Assembly: GCA_021442155.1 (NCBI GenBank)
Contig: CM038214.1
Coordinates: 25,259,808-25,323,807 of the forward strand
From: Cymbidium sinense
Taxonomy: Eukaryota; Streptophyta; Magnoliopsida; Asparagales; Orchidaceae
DNA: 64,000 bases
Direction of reading: 5' to 3'
Part shown: piece by piece, positions 36,773-49,212 of the stretch
How the letters are laid out: every line of letters begins with the position of its first letter
How positions within the stretch are numbered: position 1 is the stretch's first letter
The notes under the pieces: model-generated
Databases searched by the model: none
What the model was told of the DNA's origin: nothing
What the model saw: only the letters and a program-made list of their open reading frames with translations
Translations under genes and position numbers: made by a program

Positions 36773-37440
36773 ATGTTTAATTTTCTTGTTTTGAATGTTA
36801 GAGGGATCGATACCCACTCTATTCATAATCATATTAGGAATCTTTGTCTCATTCATAATATTTCTCTTTTTATTGTTCTAGAATCTCTGATTCATGCTAA
36901 TAAATTTAGCCATGTTGCTACAATGATTGGTTTCAATAAATTTTTCTCTAATGTTAGTAATAAGATTTGGTATTTTTGGAATAATTTCGTTGAGGTCTCT
37001 ATTCTTGATGACTTTCATGAAGTTGTCAATGATCAAATCTCTTATAGTGATTATTGTGTTTTGGGGTCTTTTGTTTATGCATCTTGTTATAGTTCTGGTA
37101 GAAATCTTCTTTGGAATAATTTAAGGAATTTTGCTACCTCTGTCAATGAACTTTAGTTTGTTGGTGCTGATTTCAACACCATTTTATTCTCATCTGAATG
37201 AAGTGGTGGATGCTCTCCAAATATTCATTCCATGGAAGATTTCTCCATTATGATCCTTGATTGTAATTTGATTGATATTGGATTTAAGTGGTCTAATTAT
37301 ACTTGGCAAAACTCTAGACTTTGGCAATGGTTGGACTGATTCTTTTTAATACTCATTGGATTACTCAATGGCCTATTACTTTTATTGATCAATTAACTTA
37401 AACCTTGTCAGATCATGCTCCTCTTCTGGTTTCTATTAAA
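36773..37440 (+). pseudogene. L1 LINE endonuclease domain
   Basis: The open frame 36773-37156 begins FNFLVLNVRGIDTHS (N8 of the NxRG motif), has FIVLESL with the metal-binding Glu at residue 37, and IGFNKFFSNVSNKIW. It stops at 37154-37156, just before VGADFNTI (the GDFN motif, with an extra Ala). The C-terminal WSNYTW and SDHAPLL blocks lie in shifted frames up to about 37430. It would nick T-rich target DNA. Broken by at least two stops or shifts. Confidence 0.8.
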
Positions 37441-39000
37441 GATAATTCTAATATACGAAAAAAACCCGTCTCCTTTTAGATTTCAAAACATGTGGATTCA
37501 ACATATTGATTTTCTTAATGTTGTGGCTAATAATTGGAAATCTCTTTTACATCTTGATAATTCGATTATGGGGATGAATAGACTTTGGTTTAAACTTAAA
37601 ATACTTAAACAAAATTTGGGCTGGTGGAAACAACATTCTTTTAAAAATCTTTTTGCTAATATTAAAGATATGGAAATAATGGTTTGTGATCTTGAAGTCT
37701 CTATTATGTACAATCCTTCTAAGATTATATACTTGATTGAGGCGAAATGGAAGAGACTTATTGGCCCCAAAAAGATGCTAGAAAATATATTATGGAGGGT
37801 GACAGGAATACTAAATATTTCCATGCTTTGGTTAACAAAAAAGAGAGCATTAAATAATATTCAAAAAATTAAAAATGATAATGGAGATTGGATTATGGAG
37901 AATAATGATATTAAGGAATCAGTTATTAATTACTTTAGAAATATGTTTAATAAGAATTTCTCTTATGAAGCTATTTCTTAACCACACTTGATTCCTTCTA
38001 TTAGTACTAATTATGACAATGATTTGCTTACCATTGTGCCTAATGAAGATAAAATTTTCAAAGTTCTGAATAGCATGAAAATAGATTCTATTGTTGGTCT
38101 GGAGGGTTTCACTACTCAATTTTTTGAAAAATGTTGGTTTATCATTAAAAATGATTTGATTGAGGCTATGATTGACTTTTTAATGGTAATCATTTTTCTA
38201 GATATTTTTCTAGTTCTTCTATTGTTCTAATACCTAAGAAAGATAATTTAGACTATTGGAGCGATTATAAACCTATTAGTCTTTGCACATTCTTTAATAA
38301 GCTAATTTCCAAAATTCTTACTAATAGACTTAGCCCTTTACTTAATAGAATTATCTCTCTCAACCAAACTGGTTTTTTTGGAGGTAGATCTATTTCTGAT
38401 AATATTTTACTTGCCTAATAATTAATTCATGATCTTGATGCCAAGACTAGAGGTGGCAACATTCTTTTAGAATTAGATATTACCAAAGCCTATGAAGACA
38501 TCTCTTGGAATTTTCTTTTCCAATTCTAAATTTATTTGGGGTTTTTGATAAATTTATTTTTCTTATTAAATATTGTATTAGTAATGCCTGGTTTTTTATT
38601 TTGCTTAATGGGGAAGCCTTGGGTTTCTTCCCTCTTCCCATGGCTTATGACAAGGGGGTCCTTTATCTCCTACTTTATTTATTATTATTGTTGAGTACTT
38701 ACCTAGGAGCATCAATGATTTATTCTTAAACAATCCTAGTATGTACTACAAAACTCTTGGTGGTCTTCCTATTTCCCATTTAAGTTTTGCATATGATTTC
38801 ATTATTTTTTGCAATGCTTCTATTCATCACTCCAAGCATCTCAAGTCCTTTTTAAATAAATTTAATAGAGAAAGTGGTTTCTCTATCAATGATAACAAAC
38901 ATTATTTTATCACTTCCTCTAGTATCTCCAATAATAAAATTAATCAAATCTTGCATATCACTAATTTTAAACATCAACACTTACCTCTTAAGTACTAGGG
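37441..39000 (+). pseudogene. L1 LINE reverse transcriptase, motif C mutated
   Basis: A linker frame (37415-37981) precedes the RT: KVLNSMKIDSIVGLEGFTTQ (38060-38120), SIVLIPKKDNLDYWSDYKP (about 38218), ILTNRLSPLLNRIISLNQTG (about 38310), GGNILLELDITKAYEDISW (about 38450), and a shifted RQGDPLSP equivalent near 38650. The catalytic box at 38786-38797 reads FAYD instead of FADD: GAT to TAT replaces the first Asp. With several stops and frameshifts, the RT cannot be active. It is clearly homologous to the RT at 23600-24262. Confidence 0.83.
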
Positions 39001-40120
39001 TGCTCCACTCTTGAAAGGCCTGAAACATTCCCATCTCTTCGACAAGTTAATTCAAGACAATTGAAATAAAATTTCTATTTGGGAATTCCATTTACTTTCC
39101 TTTGGTGGTAGGCCCACTATCCTTAAAAGCACTCTCAACTCAATTTATCTTTGATTGATTCAAACAATTATCCCCACTAATGCTACACTTATCAGAATTG
39201 ATCATTTGCTTAACAAAATTTTTTGGGGCTCCAATAATTTTACCAAAAAAATGCATTGGACATCTTGGCATAAATATTGTGGTCCTTTGGGAGAAGGTTC
39301 TCTTGGTTGCAAACCTATTTGTGAAGCTATCACTGCCTTCTCTCATAAGCTCTAGTGGAAATCTTAGAAAGAATGATAGCCTTTGGGCTAATTTTATGAT
39401 GGAAAAATATTGCCAAGCTAAACACCCCCTTAATTGTGCTTATAAAGTTGGTGACTCTCCAATTTGGAAAAGGCTTTTCTCCATTAAATGGGTTTCCAAA
39501 TCATTAATATCTTGGGGTATTCAGTCGAATTCTTCCTTCTTTTGACAAGACAATTGGATTGGCAATGGATCTATTGACACTCTTTTATCTACCCACTCTA
39601 CTATTGCTATCAAAGTTAATTCTTTTTGTCTTAATAATAATTGGAATGAAAGCAAACTTGAGAATTATATCCCTATTTCTTTTTTTGACAACCTTAGAAA
39701 TATCCCCATTTCTTTTAACAAACCTGACAAAACTCTTTTTAAGCTTTCTTAGAATGATGACTTCATTCCTAAAGAGTTTGGAATTTTATTAGAGATAAAC
39801 AGAACCCCTCTAATGTTTTTATTAAACTTTGGAACAATATCATTCCTATTTCTTATTCAGTTTTAGCTTGGAGGATTTTGAATGACTTTATTTATGTAGA
39901 CTCATTTCTCTAGACTAAAGGGTTTTACTTACCTTCAAAGTGCTATTGTTGCTTTCATATTGAAAATGTAAATCATGTTTTTGTCAATGGTACTATTGCT
40001 TCTAAATTTTGGTTTTAGATGATGATTTATTTAATACCAATTATTTTTAGGGTTCTCTTCATTTATATTAACTTCTTGAAGTCTATTTCAAAAAATATAG
40101 TGAATGGTCATATCAAAGTT
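39001..40120 (+). pseudogene. L1 LINE post-RT region and zf-RVT remnant
   Basis: Post-RT blocks in broken frames: LKGLKHSHLFDKLIQ-like (39010), IDHLLNKIFWGSNNFTKKMH (39200), WTSWHKYCGPLGEGSLGCKP (39265), PIWKRLFSIKWVSKSL (39460). A zf-RVT-like zinc-binding segment KCYCCFHIENVNHVFVNG lies at about 39939-39990. Short ORFs on both strands here are fragments or shadows. Confidence 0.72.
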
Positions 40121-40843
40121 TTAATTGATATTACCCTTATCTGGTTCATTTGTATGGATAGAAATGATGGTAAATATCTTGGTATTCCTATGAACCATAA
40201 AAGGATCCTCATAAGAACCAAAGAAAAAATTCATCCTCTTTTTAATGCCAATCTTATTAGTAATATTAATTTTAGAGGTTATAAACATGTGGCTAAAAAA
40301 TTGGGTATCATTCTGCCTGAGTTTGAATTTTGTAAACATGCTAGGATTATCCATTGGATCAAACTAAAGACAATTTGATTAAAGTGAATACTGATGGTTC
40401 TATTACTTGCAATAAATATGGCTATGGTGGTATCCTTAGGACTGGGTCATGTCATTTGTGCTTTTGCCTATCCTCTCAAAGCCTATTTAGTTAGTTTTGC
40501 TGAGCTTATGGCTATTACTAAAGCTATTGAAATTTTCTTGAATAGAGGTTTCCTCAACATCTAGATTGAAGTTGATGCTCTCTTGCTTCTTTTCATGCTT
40601 AATTCCAATAGAAATGGAAATGTTGAATTATTTTATCATCTTAATCATACTAAATGTCTTTTTTCTCAAGTTTGTTTTAAAATTTCTCACATCCTTCTTG
40701 AAGGTAATTCTTGTGCTGATTACTTGGCTAACTTTGATGCCAACTTAACTGAGTTCACTTTATTTGACAACCAAACTTTGCCTAAACTAATAAGTGGTTT
40801 GGTTAATTTGGATAATACTGGAATGCCTTATCTCAAATTATAA
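40121..40843 (+). pseudogene. L1 LINE RNase H domain, broken
   Basis: Homologous to 25400-26131. IKVNTDGSITCNKYGYGG (first Asp at 40392-40394), FAELMAITKAIEIF (Glu), a stop and then IEVDALLLL (Asp), and ISHILLEGNSCADYLAN (His and Asp) are all recognisable, so the catalytic acidic residues survive. A frameshift near 40440 and a TAG near 40562 break it. The C-terminus ISGLVNLDNTGMPYLKL ends at 40841-40843. Confidence 0.82.
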
Positions 40844-42852
40844 ATTCTTGGCTTGGTTTTTGCTATTGGTTTTTTATGATCTTCTGCTTTTGGTTGCCCC
40901 TTGTTAAACCCTCTTTGGGTTATGGTTATCTACTTATCTTCTCTCTTTGTCCTGAGCTAGGTTATTTTTTTGATCTCTTACTTTTGGATTGGCCTAGTTT
41001 TTGCTACCTAGTGGTTATTATAATTGTAGCCTTTGTTGTTTTGAGTTTTTCAGCTTGGTGGCTTCTATCTATCTGGCTAGGTGTTTACCATAATTTTCTG
41101 CTGTCTATTTTTTATATCCTTCTTTTGGGTTGTGGCTATGGTATAGATTTTTTTTATTGTATTTGCCTCTTTCTAAGCCGCTTGCTAACTTACCTAAGTT
41201 GGATCTCGTGGTGGTTGAGGGTGGCTTTTTGGAAGTTTTGGCTAGTTGGGTTGGTTGGATGGCTGGCTATTTTGGCTATTTTTTCATTTTCTATTGGTGA
41301 CTATTATGGGGGCTGTTGGTGGTTTATCTTTAGCTGGATTTTGGCATGGTGGAGATTATTGGCTCGTTGTTATTTTCAATATTTTGTTGATTGGGCATGA
41401 TGGTTGGTTTTGCTGATTTTGTTTAGTTTCTTTTGGTTATGGTTTTGACCTCCTTTTGTATTGGCCTTCCTTTCTTGGCTGTAGTGGCTTTGGGTTTGGG
41501 TATTATTCTGGATTGGTTGGTTGAAGGCTATTTTGTGGCTATTAGTTGGCCTCAGGTCTGGTGGCTTGGTTGGATGCCTTTAATGCTATTGTTCCTATTG
41601 GTTGGCTTGTAGTCTGTCTTACTGGGCTTTGTACCTTTTTATCTTTGGTTGGCTATTCTACTTACCTAGATCAGATTTTCTTTTGCCTTGGTTGGGTTTG
41701 GTGGTTGCAATCTACTTCTACCCTTTCCCTAACTGACTTGAGTGATTTTGGCTTGATGACTACCATTGGTCTTTACACTTACTAGGGCCTTCTGCTGGTG
41801 TGGTGGTTGGCTAGGAAGATATGTTGGCAGGCTGGTTTGGTTGGTTTTATTGGCTGGCTGGGTTGGTTCGAGGGGTGGGTATTTTAGCTACTTTTTCTTG
41901 CTCCTTTGGTGACTATTTTGGGAACTTGTCGGTGTTCTTTCTATGACCTGTATTTCTGGTTTCCTCTTGCTTTATTTTTCTCTCTTGGCTACATCTGACC
42001 CCCATTTTTCTATTTGGGTGGCAGCCTTGTTTCCCATCCCTTTTGCAGTTAAGCTAGTTGTTTTTACTGCCCTTTTTTCTGCTTTGTTGGTGGAGAATAT
42101 AAGCACTTGTGCTTTTCTTTTTTGCTCTTATTTGTCTCTAGTTTGTGTTGTTACCCTGCCATGATGCTTGCTCCGTTTGATTTTGTTAATCCTTTTTGGT
42201 GGTGGCTTTGGTGGTGCTCCTATTGTATTGCTGCCATCCCTAATGGTTGGTTGATTATCTTCCTTATTGGGCTTGGTTGTTCAAGTGGCTTGGTGGTTTG
42301 CTGTTATGTTTGATGTTTGGAGAATTTTGTAGCCTTCCTTGATGACAGACTTTGGATGATGGGCTACATGAGGTATGTTGTCTATGATGGCCTTGATGTT
42401 TCCACTCTTCTTCTTTGGTAGTTATAAGTAATTGTAACCCTACTCCTGAAGTTTGGATGCTTACATAGTGTTGCTCCTTGAAATGATTGTAAGTGAGCCT
42501 GATCCTTTTCTTTACTTTACTCCTTTTATTTGCTCTTACTTTTTATGCTTGCTTAATTGTACTCATCCTTTCAATATTATGTTGCATATTTTTTTAATAG
42601 GTTGGGAGAGTCTTGCAGGTGGATGGAGCTAGTATGAGACGAACCAAATGAAGTTTGCTGATCTCATATGGATTTTCTAGTGTTGATTTTTGGTTTTTCT
42701 TTTTCTTTATTTCCTTTAAAATTTAAGTAGTTAGGTGATTTATCTCTTTAGGATTTATTGTAGCTCTTTGAGCATTAAGAGATTTACCCCCTCTAAGGAC
42801 TTTATACTTTTTCTTTGTGGCAATAAAATTTCCCTAATTTCTTTAAAAAAAA
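40844..42852 (+). other. L1 LINE T-rich 3' tail
   Basis: T- and G-rich on the + strand, low in A, giving Trp/Leu/Phe-rich ORFs (the longest is 174 codons, 40876-41400) with no recognisable family. There is internal duplication at about 41229-41321 and 41824-41937: both have TGGTTGG/TTGGCTGGCT runs followed by TTTGGTGACTATT-like sequence. The final 450 bases, with GTAACCCT and GTTTGGATGCT words, match the ends of the other L1 elements at low identity. Confidence 0.65.
42822..42827 (+). promoter_or_regulatory. Polyadenylation signal of L1 LINE
   Basis: AATAAA in TGTGGCAATAAAATTTCCC, 23 bases before the A-run. The 3' hairpin present in the other two L1 copies has been lost here. Confidence 0.72.
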
Positions 42853-44125
42853 CCTAAACCCTAACCCTAAAACCTTAAGCCTTAAACTCTAAACCCTAAA
42901 CCCTAAACCCTAAACCCTAATACCTAAAATCTACAAACCTAAACCCTAACCCTAAACCCTAATCCCTAAACGCTAAACCTTGAACCCTAAACCCTAAACC
43001 CTAAAAAAAAAAAAAAATCCCCCTAATTCCTAAACCCTAAAAACCTAAAAACCTAAACCTAAACTAAATAAAACCTAAAAATAAAATAAATAAATAAAAC
43101 CTAAACCTAATTAAAATAAAGAAATGAAATGAAATGAAAAGCTAAAATAAAACCTAAACTAAAACCTAAACATAAACCTATAAATAAAATAAAAAACTAA
43201 ACAAAAATAAAATAAATAAAAACCTAACGTAAATAAAATAAAATAAACATAAGAATAAAAACCTAAATAAAATAAAAACTAAATGTAAAATAAAAATAAA
43301 ATAATCTTAAAATAAACCAAAAATAAAATTTAAAATACTAAATAAAAACCTAAAATAAATAAAAAATAAAACCTAAACCCTAAACTAACAAAAAACATAA
43401 ACCTAAAATAAAAATAAAATAAACCTAAACTTATACTAAAATAAATAAAACCTAAACATAAACTTAAAATAAACTAAACCTAAACCTAAACCTAAACTAA
43501 ATAAAATAAAATAAACTAAAAATAACCCTAAACCTAAATTAAAAAAATAAAACTTAGAAATAAACCCAAACCTAAACCAAAAAAAAATAAAAAATAAAAA
43601 CTTAAACCTAAAACCTAAAATAAAATATAAAATAAAAATAAAACTAAACCTAAACCTAAACCTAAAAAATTAATTAAAATAAATAAACCTAAAATAAATA
43701 AACTAAACTAAATAAAAAACTAAACCTTAATAAAAATAAAATAAAAACTAAAATAAATAAAAAAATAAATTAAGTAAACTAAATCTAAACTACTTAACTT
43801 AAAACCCTAAACCCTAAATCCTAAACCCTAAACCCTTAACCCTAAAATTAACCCTAAACCCTAAACCTACAACACTAAACCTACAACCCTAAAATCTAAA
43901 CCCTAAACCATAAACCTAAATAACCCTAAAATCTAAACCTTAAACCCTAATTCTAAACTCTAAACCCTAAAGCACAAACCCTAAAACCCTAAACCCTAAA
44001 CCCTACACCCTTAACCCTAAACCCTAAAGCCCAATCCCCAAACATAACCCTAAAGTAACTAAATAAATTAAAAAATAAACCTAAACCATAAAACCTAATA
44101 AACCTAAACCTAAACCTAAACCCTA
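42853..44125. repeat. Telomere-like array with one B module
   Basis: Type A (to about 43030) includes heptamer runs and an A-run at 43004-43016. A B module opens near 43032 and ends near 43800 with a weak end motif. Type A resumes to about 44045, then the conserved pre-GRP flank. No gene is visible. Confidence 0.88.
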
Positions 44126-44604
44126 AGAATGGGCGTAAACATTGACAGGAACATCACCCAACCGTGCTCCTATGTGGGTATGGAGGCAAAGGCGAGGAAT
44201 TATCAGCTGGTGGTGGGGATCTGGAGGTGCTGGTGGATATGGAGGTGGTGGTCAGAGCAGTGGTGGTTATCGAGATAGAAGGAGCCAAGAAGGTCACAGC
44301 TGCGGTGGTGGCGGAGGGAGAGATTAGAGATATCATGGTGGATCCTGCTACTCGAGAGGACGGGGTGGTTCTGGTGGGAACTAGAGAAATTGAAGAACAG
44401 TCAATCCAATCTGCTGCTTATGGAACTATGTCTTTATAGTAGAGATGTTCTAGTTAACTAGAGATTTTGATTTGCTCTATGCATGCTCATTTTTGATCTA
44501 TGTCATCGCATATGTCTTAGAAAACTTGGCACGTTAATTGGTTGATGAAATCAAAAAGAAGAAATGTTGAATTTGACTTTGTTCTCTATTTTAAGAAAAA
44601 AAAA
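44126..44604 (+). pseudogene. GR-RBP retrocopy 7
   Basis: About 31 kb from the other six copies, yet with the same 5' junction (CCCTAAGAATGGGCG), the same upstream flank and the same 3' end. After a damaged NITxNxAQS segment it shows GGAGGYGGGGQSSGGYRD, a frame break near 44280, SCGGGGGRD, a TAG, and SCYSRGRGGSGGN with NWRN damaged to N-stop. The 3'UTR is well conserved relative to copy 6 and ends in A's at 44597-44604. This ties the array here to that in the first 13 kb. Confidence 0.83.
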
Positions 44605-46942
44605 CCCTAAAACCTAAATTAAAACATGAACCCTAGACCTAAAACCTAAAATTTAAACCTTAAACCCTTAACCCAAAAATCCTAAACCCCAAAACATAAA
44701 CCCTAAAAACTAAACACTAAACCTTATACCCTAAACATTAAACATTAAACAGTAAAAAGCTAAAAACCTAAACCTAAACTAAATAAAACCTAAAAATAAA
44801 ATAAATAAAAAACCTAAACCAAAATAAAATAAAAAATAAAAAAATAAAAACCTTAACTAAAACCTTAACCTAAACCTAATAAGAAAATAAAATAAAAAAT
44901 AAAAACTAAACTAAAATAAAATAAATAAAAACCTAAACCTAACTAAAAAAATAAAAAACTAAACCTAAAATTAAAATAAAATAAACCTAAAATAAAATAA
45001 AATAAAACTAAATAAAACCTAAACCAAAAAAATTAACCTAAAAATAAAAACTAAAATAAATTAAAAAATAAAATCTAAACCCTAAACTAAAAAAAAAACT
45101 TAAACCTAAGATAAAAATAAAATAAACCTAAACCTATACTAAAATAAACTAAACCAAAATAAATAAAACCTAAACCTAAACCCAAAATAAACTAAACCTA
45201 AACCTAAACCCTAAATTCTAAAAATAAACCTAAACCTAAATTAAAAAATAAAACCTAAAAATAAACCTAAAATAAAAACCTAAAACCTAAGCCTAAAAAA
45301 ATAAAATAAAAACCTAAACCTAAACCTAAAAATAAAAAATAAAACCTAAACCTAAAAAGTAAAATAAAAATAAAACTAAAATGAAAAATAAACCAAAACC
45401 TTAACCTAAACCTCAAAAAGAAACTAAAATAAAAAACCTAAATTAAAATGAATAAACCTAAAATAAATAAACTAAACTAACTAAAAATAAAAATAAACCC
45501 AAATAAAAATAATAAAAATAAAGTAAAATTAATAAACTAAATAAACCTAAACCTATGAGTTTACATAACTCAAAAAAAAAAATAATAAGTAAATAAAAAA
45601 AATGCTAACCTTAAACCCTAAAACATAAAACTAACCCATAACCTGAATCCCTGAACCCTAAACCTACAAACCAAAACCCTAAACCCAAAACTCTAAACCC
45701 TAAACTTTAAACCCTAAACCCAAACCCTAAACCCTAAAACCCTAAACCCTTAAACCAACAACCCTAAACCCTAAACCCTACACCCCAAACCCCATACCCT
45801 AAACCTAAAAGCTAAACACCTTAAAACCTAAACCTAAACTTAATAAATCCTAAAAATAAAATAAATAAAAAACCTAAACCTAAATAAATAACTTAATAAA
45901 ATAAAATAAAAATCAAAACTAAAAGCTAAACCTAAACCTCACCCTAAAAATAAAAATAAAATAAAATAAAAAATAAAAACTAAATTAAAATAAAATAATA
46001 AAAACCTAAACGAAACTAAAAAATAAAATAAACCTAAAAATAAAAACATAAATAAAATAAAAAGTAAATGTAAAATAAAAATAAAATAAACCTAAACTAA
46101 AATGAAATAAAAACTTAAACCTAAAAAATAAACCTAAAAATAAATAAAAAATAAAACATAAACCATAAACTAAAAAAAAAACCTAAACTTAAAATAAACA
46201 AAGTAAAATAAACCTAAACCTAAACTAAAAAAAATAAATCCTAAACCTAAACTTAAAATAAGCTAAACTTAAACTCTAACCTAAATAAAATAAAATAAAT
46301 TAAAAATAAACCTTAACCTAAACTAAAAAATTAAACCTAAAAATAAACCTAAAATAAAAATGTAAAACCTAAACTTAAAAATATAAAAATTTAAACCTAA
46401 ACTTAAACCTAAAAATAAAGATTAAAACCTAAACCTTAAAAATAAAATAAAAATAAAAATAAACTAAAAAATAAGCATAAACCTAAAAAATAAACTAAAG
46501 TAAAATAATTAAACTTAAATAAATAAAGCTAAAATAAATAAACTAAACTAAAAAATATATAAATATAAATAAATAATAAATAATTAAAATAAAATAAAAA
46601 ATAATAAATAAAATAAACGAATAAACTAAATAAACCTAAAACTATCATTTTACGTAATTTAAAAAAAAGCCCCTAAACCCTAAACCATAAACCCTAAATC
46701 TTAAACCTTAAACCCTAAAACTAACTATAAACCCTAAACCCTAAACCTACATCCCTAAACCCTATAAAACCCTAAACCCTATACCCTAAACCATAAACTA
46801 ACCCTACACCTTAAACCCTAAACCCTAAATCTTCAAAACCCTAAACCCTAAACCCTAAACCCTAAACCCTAACCCTAAAACCCTAAACCCTAAAACCCTA
46901 ATCCCTAAAACCCTAAAACCTAACCTTAAACACTAAACCCAT
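44605..46942. repeat. Telomere-like array with two consecutive B modules
   Basis: The cleanest example of the module order. A B module at about 44755-45580 ends in CCTATGAGTTTACATAACTC. Type A follows (45600-45805), then a B module at about 45806-46668 ending in CTATCATTTTACGTAATTT, then type A to 46942. The two modules match in internal word order and are about 825 and 862 bases long. No gene is visible. Confidence 0.9.
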
Positions 46943-47356
46943 TAGGGATAAGAATCAATAATCCATCAGGGATTAAGATCGAATCAACTTTAATTTGTTT
47001 TGTTTAAATTGATGTGGAGGCATATCTGCTAGAGATATGGGCTCGAGTCTACTATGGATTTGGTAAATGAACCTTCTACTCGGGAAGCAAGTTTAGGCTA
47101 TCCACTAGGGATTGGGACTTGAGATTGATTTCATAGATTCATTTTGGGATGTATCCACTAGTGAGAAGAGTTTGGATTTCTTTAATTTAAACTCTATAGG
47201 GGGAATTAGTTTAATTTGGCTCCACTAGGGAGGTTGGCTTTGAATTTGATTGGTTTGGTTGACTTGTTTATATATGATTTAGGGCTCCACTAGGGAGAAC
47301 GATATGATTTAACCTCACTAGGTAAAATCAGATTGGGTTTAATTTAATTTGAGTTA
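46943..47356. repeat. CCACTAGGG-motif repeats at the 3' end of the Tat-type relic
   Basis: The motif CTCCACTAGGGA and variants recur at about 47030, 47100, 47151, 47217, 47280 and 47312, spaced about 30-70 bases. No ORF. It probably belongs to the 3' noncoding region of the retrotransposon. Confidence 0.6.
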
Positions 47357-49200
47357 ATGTATGGACCCTACTAGTGTGTGATGGACCCACTGAGAAGGGG
47401 CTATATCGACCTTGACCTACCTCAGGTTTACAAACCTAAAGGGATAGTCTATTGGCTACACGGCAGAGTTAACCAACCTAAGGGGTTGCTTTTTGATGTG
47501 CAATGGTTGTGTGCTAGGAAGAAGGTGTAGCAATCTTACATCTTCCAAAGCAAGGAACAACCACTGGGGTGACCTATTGGATGCACAACAAATCAAACCT
47601 GAACAAGGATGACTACTGAGTGAATGTCATTGGGGACTTATGTCAACTCAAAAGTCATCAGGATTTATTTTATCTTAATTTCATGTGATTTAATATGGTT
47701 TGTTTGGTTTAGTTTGATTGAGAGCATTTCCAATGGAGATGTGAGCTCATTTAAATTTGATAGGTTTAATTTATGGATCATGTCGGTGTGCAATGGACCC
47801 ACTAAGAAGGGGCTATATCACTTGCCCTATCTCAGATTTACAAATCCAAAGGGATAGTCTACTGGCCTTGGGTTGAACTAGCCAACTTAAGGGGTTGCCT
47901 TTCGGTGTGCAACGGCTATACTAAGAAGAAGACATAGTAAACTTACATCTTCTAAAGTAGGGAATAACCATTGGGGTGACCTGTTGGTAGCACAACATAT
48001 CAAACTTGACTTAGGGGTGACTATTGAGTGAATTCTGCTGGGGATTTATATTAACTCAAGAGTAGTCAAAAGATTCCTATAAGTAGTTTTGTGGACACTC
48101 CCCTAAAGATAGCATACCTGCTTGGGAAATGGTACCGCTAGGGTTGTCCTTTTAATCCACAAGTGAAAATATATTTTGTTTATATGTTTGCATGGACACT
48201 ATTGGTGTGTGAGGGACCACACTGAGAAGGGGATATGTTGGCCTTGACTTATCTCAGATTTATTAGACCAAGGGAGAATCTGCACATCCACAGGATGGAT
48301 TCTCCAACCATATGGGTGGTTACTAGAAAGGGAAATTGTCCAATTCAATAGTAACCCAAGTAGTGTCTAAATGGGGTCGTAAAAGATGTGATCCAAATAT
48401 AGTGCCCATAGGGGAGGTGCTGCTAGGGGCATTATCTTGATCCCTAAAAAAGTAAGCCTACAAGTGTATGGTGTCTAACTCAAGGAGAAAGTGTAGCAGA
48501 CTTACATTTGCCATGAGAACCAACCAACCTAAGGTAGGAGAACCAAGGTGTATTCGTCAGCATGAGTGGTGTATTCATCAACATAGTGAAAACCAACCAA
48601 CCTAAGGTGCCCATTAGTGTGCTACAATTAACCTGGAAAGAAAGCATGTAGGCTACAACTTTCCAAGAGGAACTGATCATCTGGATAGTCTATCATCGAT
48701 GGGACAGATGTTAGCTGACCTTGAGCGACTACTAAGCAGGGAGATCCGAAGAAAGACTAGACCCAGCCTTGAAGTAGATAAAAAAGGAGCTGCTAGGTGA
48801 TTTATCCTAAACCTCAAATATACTCGACCCAGTTAGTGCATGAAGTTTAATCCAAGAAGAAAGCGTAGTAGACTCACATCCTCTTAAACAAAGCCAACAT
48901 GAGGTAGCTTACCAGCCATGTAGTATGACCTACCAAACTAACAAGGTGCTTATCAATGTGCAGTGGCTAAAGAAGAAAAGCATAGTAGACTTACATCCTC
49001 CAAAGCAAGAAGACTAGTAGAGTGACACACTAGTAAGGTAGCACGTCAGCTCAACCTAGAACAACTACTGAATGAGTACCACTAGGGGCATTTACTCAAC
49101 TCAGAGTAGCCCGAGATAAAAGATATATGTTTGTTTTATATGTTTGTATGTAGTTTTTGTTTGTGTCATGTTGATGAAGGATAGGATGCTACTCAGGTTC
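47357..49200. repeat. Tandem repeats, about 415-bp unit, decaying rightward
   Basis: The anchor GGACCCACTGAGAAGGGGCT occurs near 47383, 47795 and 48214 (spacing 412 and 419), followed each time by a TCAGRTTTACA-like word. A second anchor, AGAAGAAAGCRTAGTAGACT with TTACATCYTC, occurs near 47516, 47930, 48482, 48630, 48855 and 48975, so the unit breaks up to the right. On the element strand this is the 3' noncoding region between integrase and the expected 3' LTR, where Tat elements often carry tandem repeats. No credible ORF. Confidence 0.72.
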
Positions 49201-49212
49201 CTTACACCTACC

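Larger units (their letters stand above)
35103..42852 (+). mobile_element. L1-type LINE, full length but decayed
   Basis: About 7.75 kb with the complete plant L1 order: a 5' leader with relatively high GC (CGTGCTCGCCGAAGCGCTC), ORF1 with a DUF4283-like domain and a zinc-knuckle remnant, an endonuclease, an RT, a zf-RVT region, an RNase H, a T-rich 3' tail of 2 kb, AATAAA at 42822 and an A-run at 42845-42852. Stops and frameshifts are spread through both ORFs. The array flanks are both CCCTAAA, so a target duplication cannot be resolved. Confidence 0.87.

Noticed and set aside
47624..47857. Short ORF in the 415-bp repeat zone
   Set aside because: It is not preserved in neighbouring repeat units and has no recognisable features.
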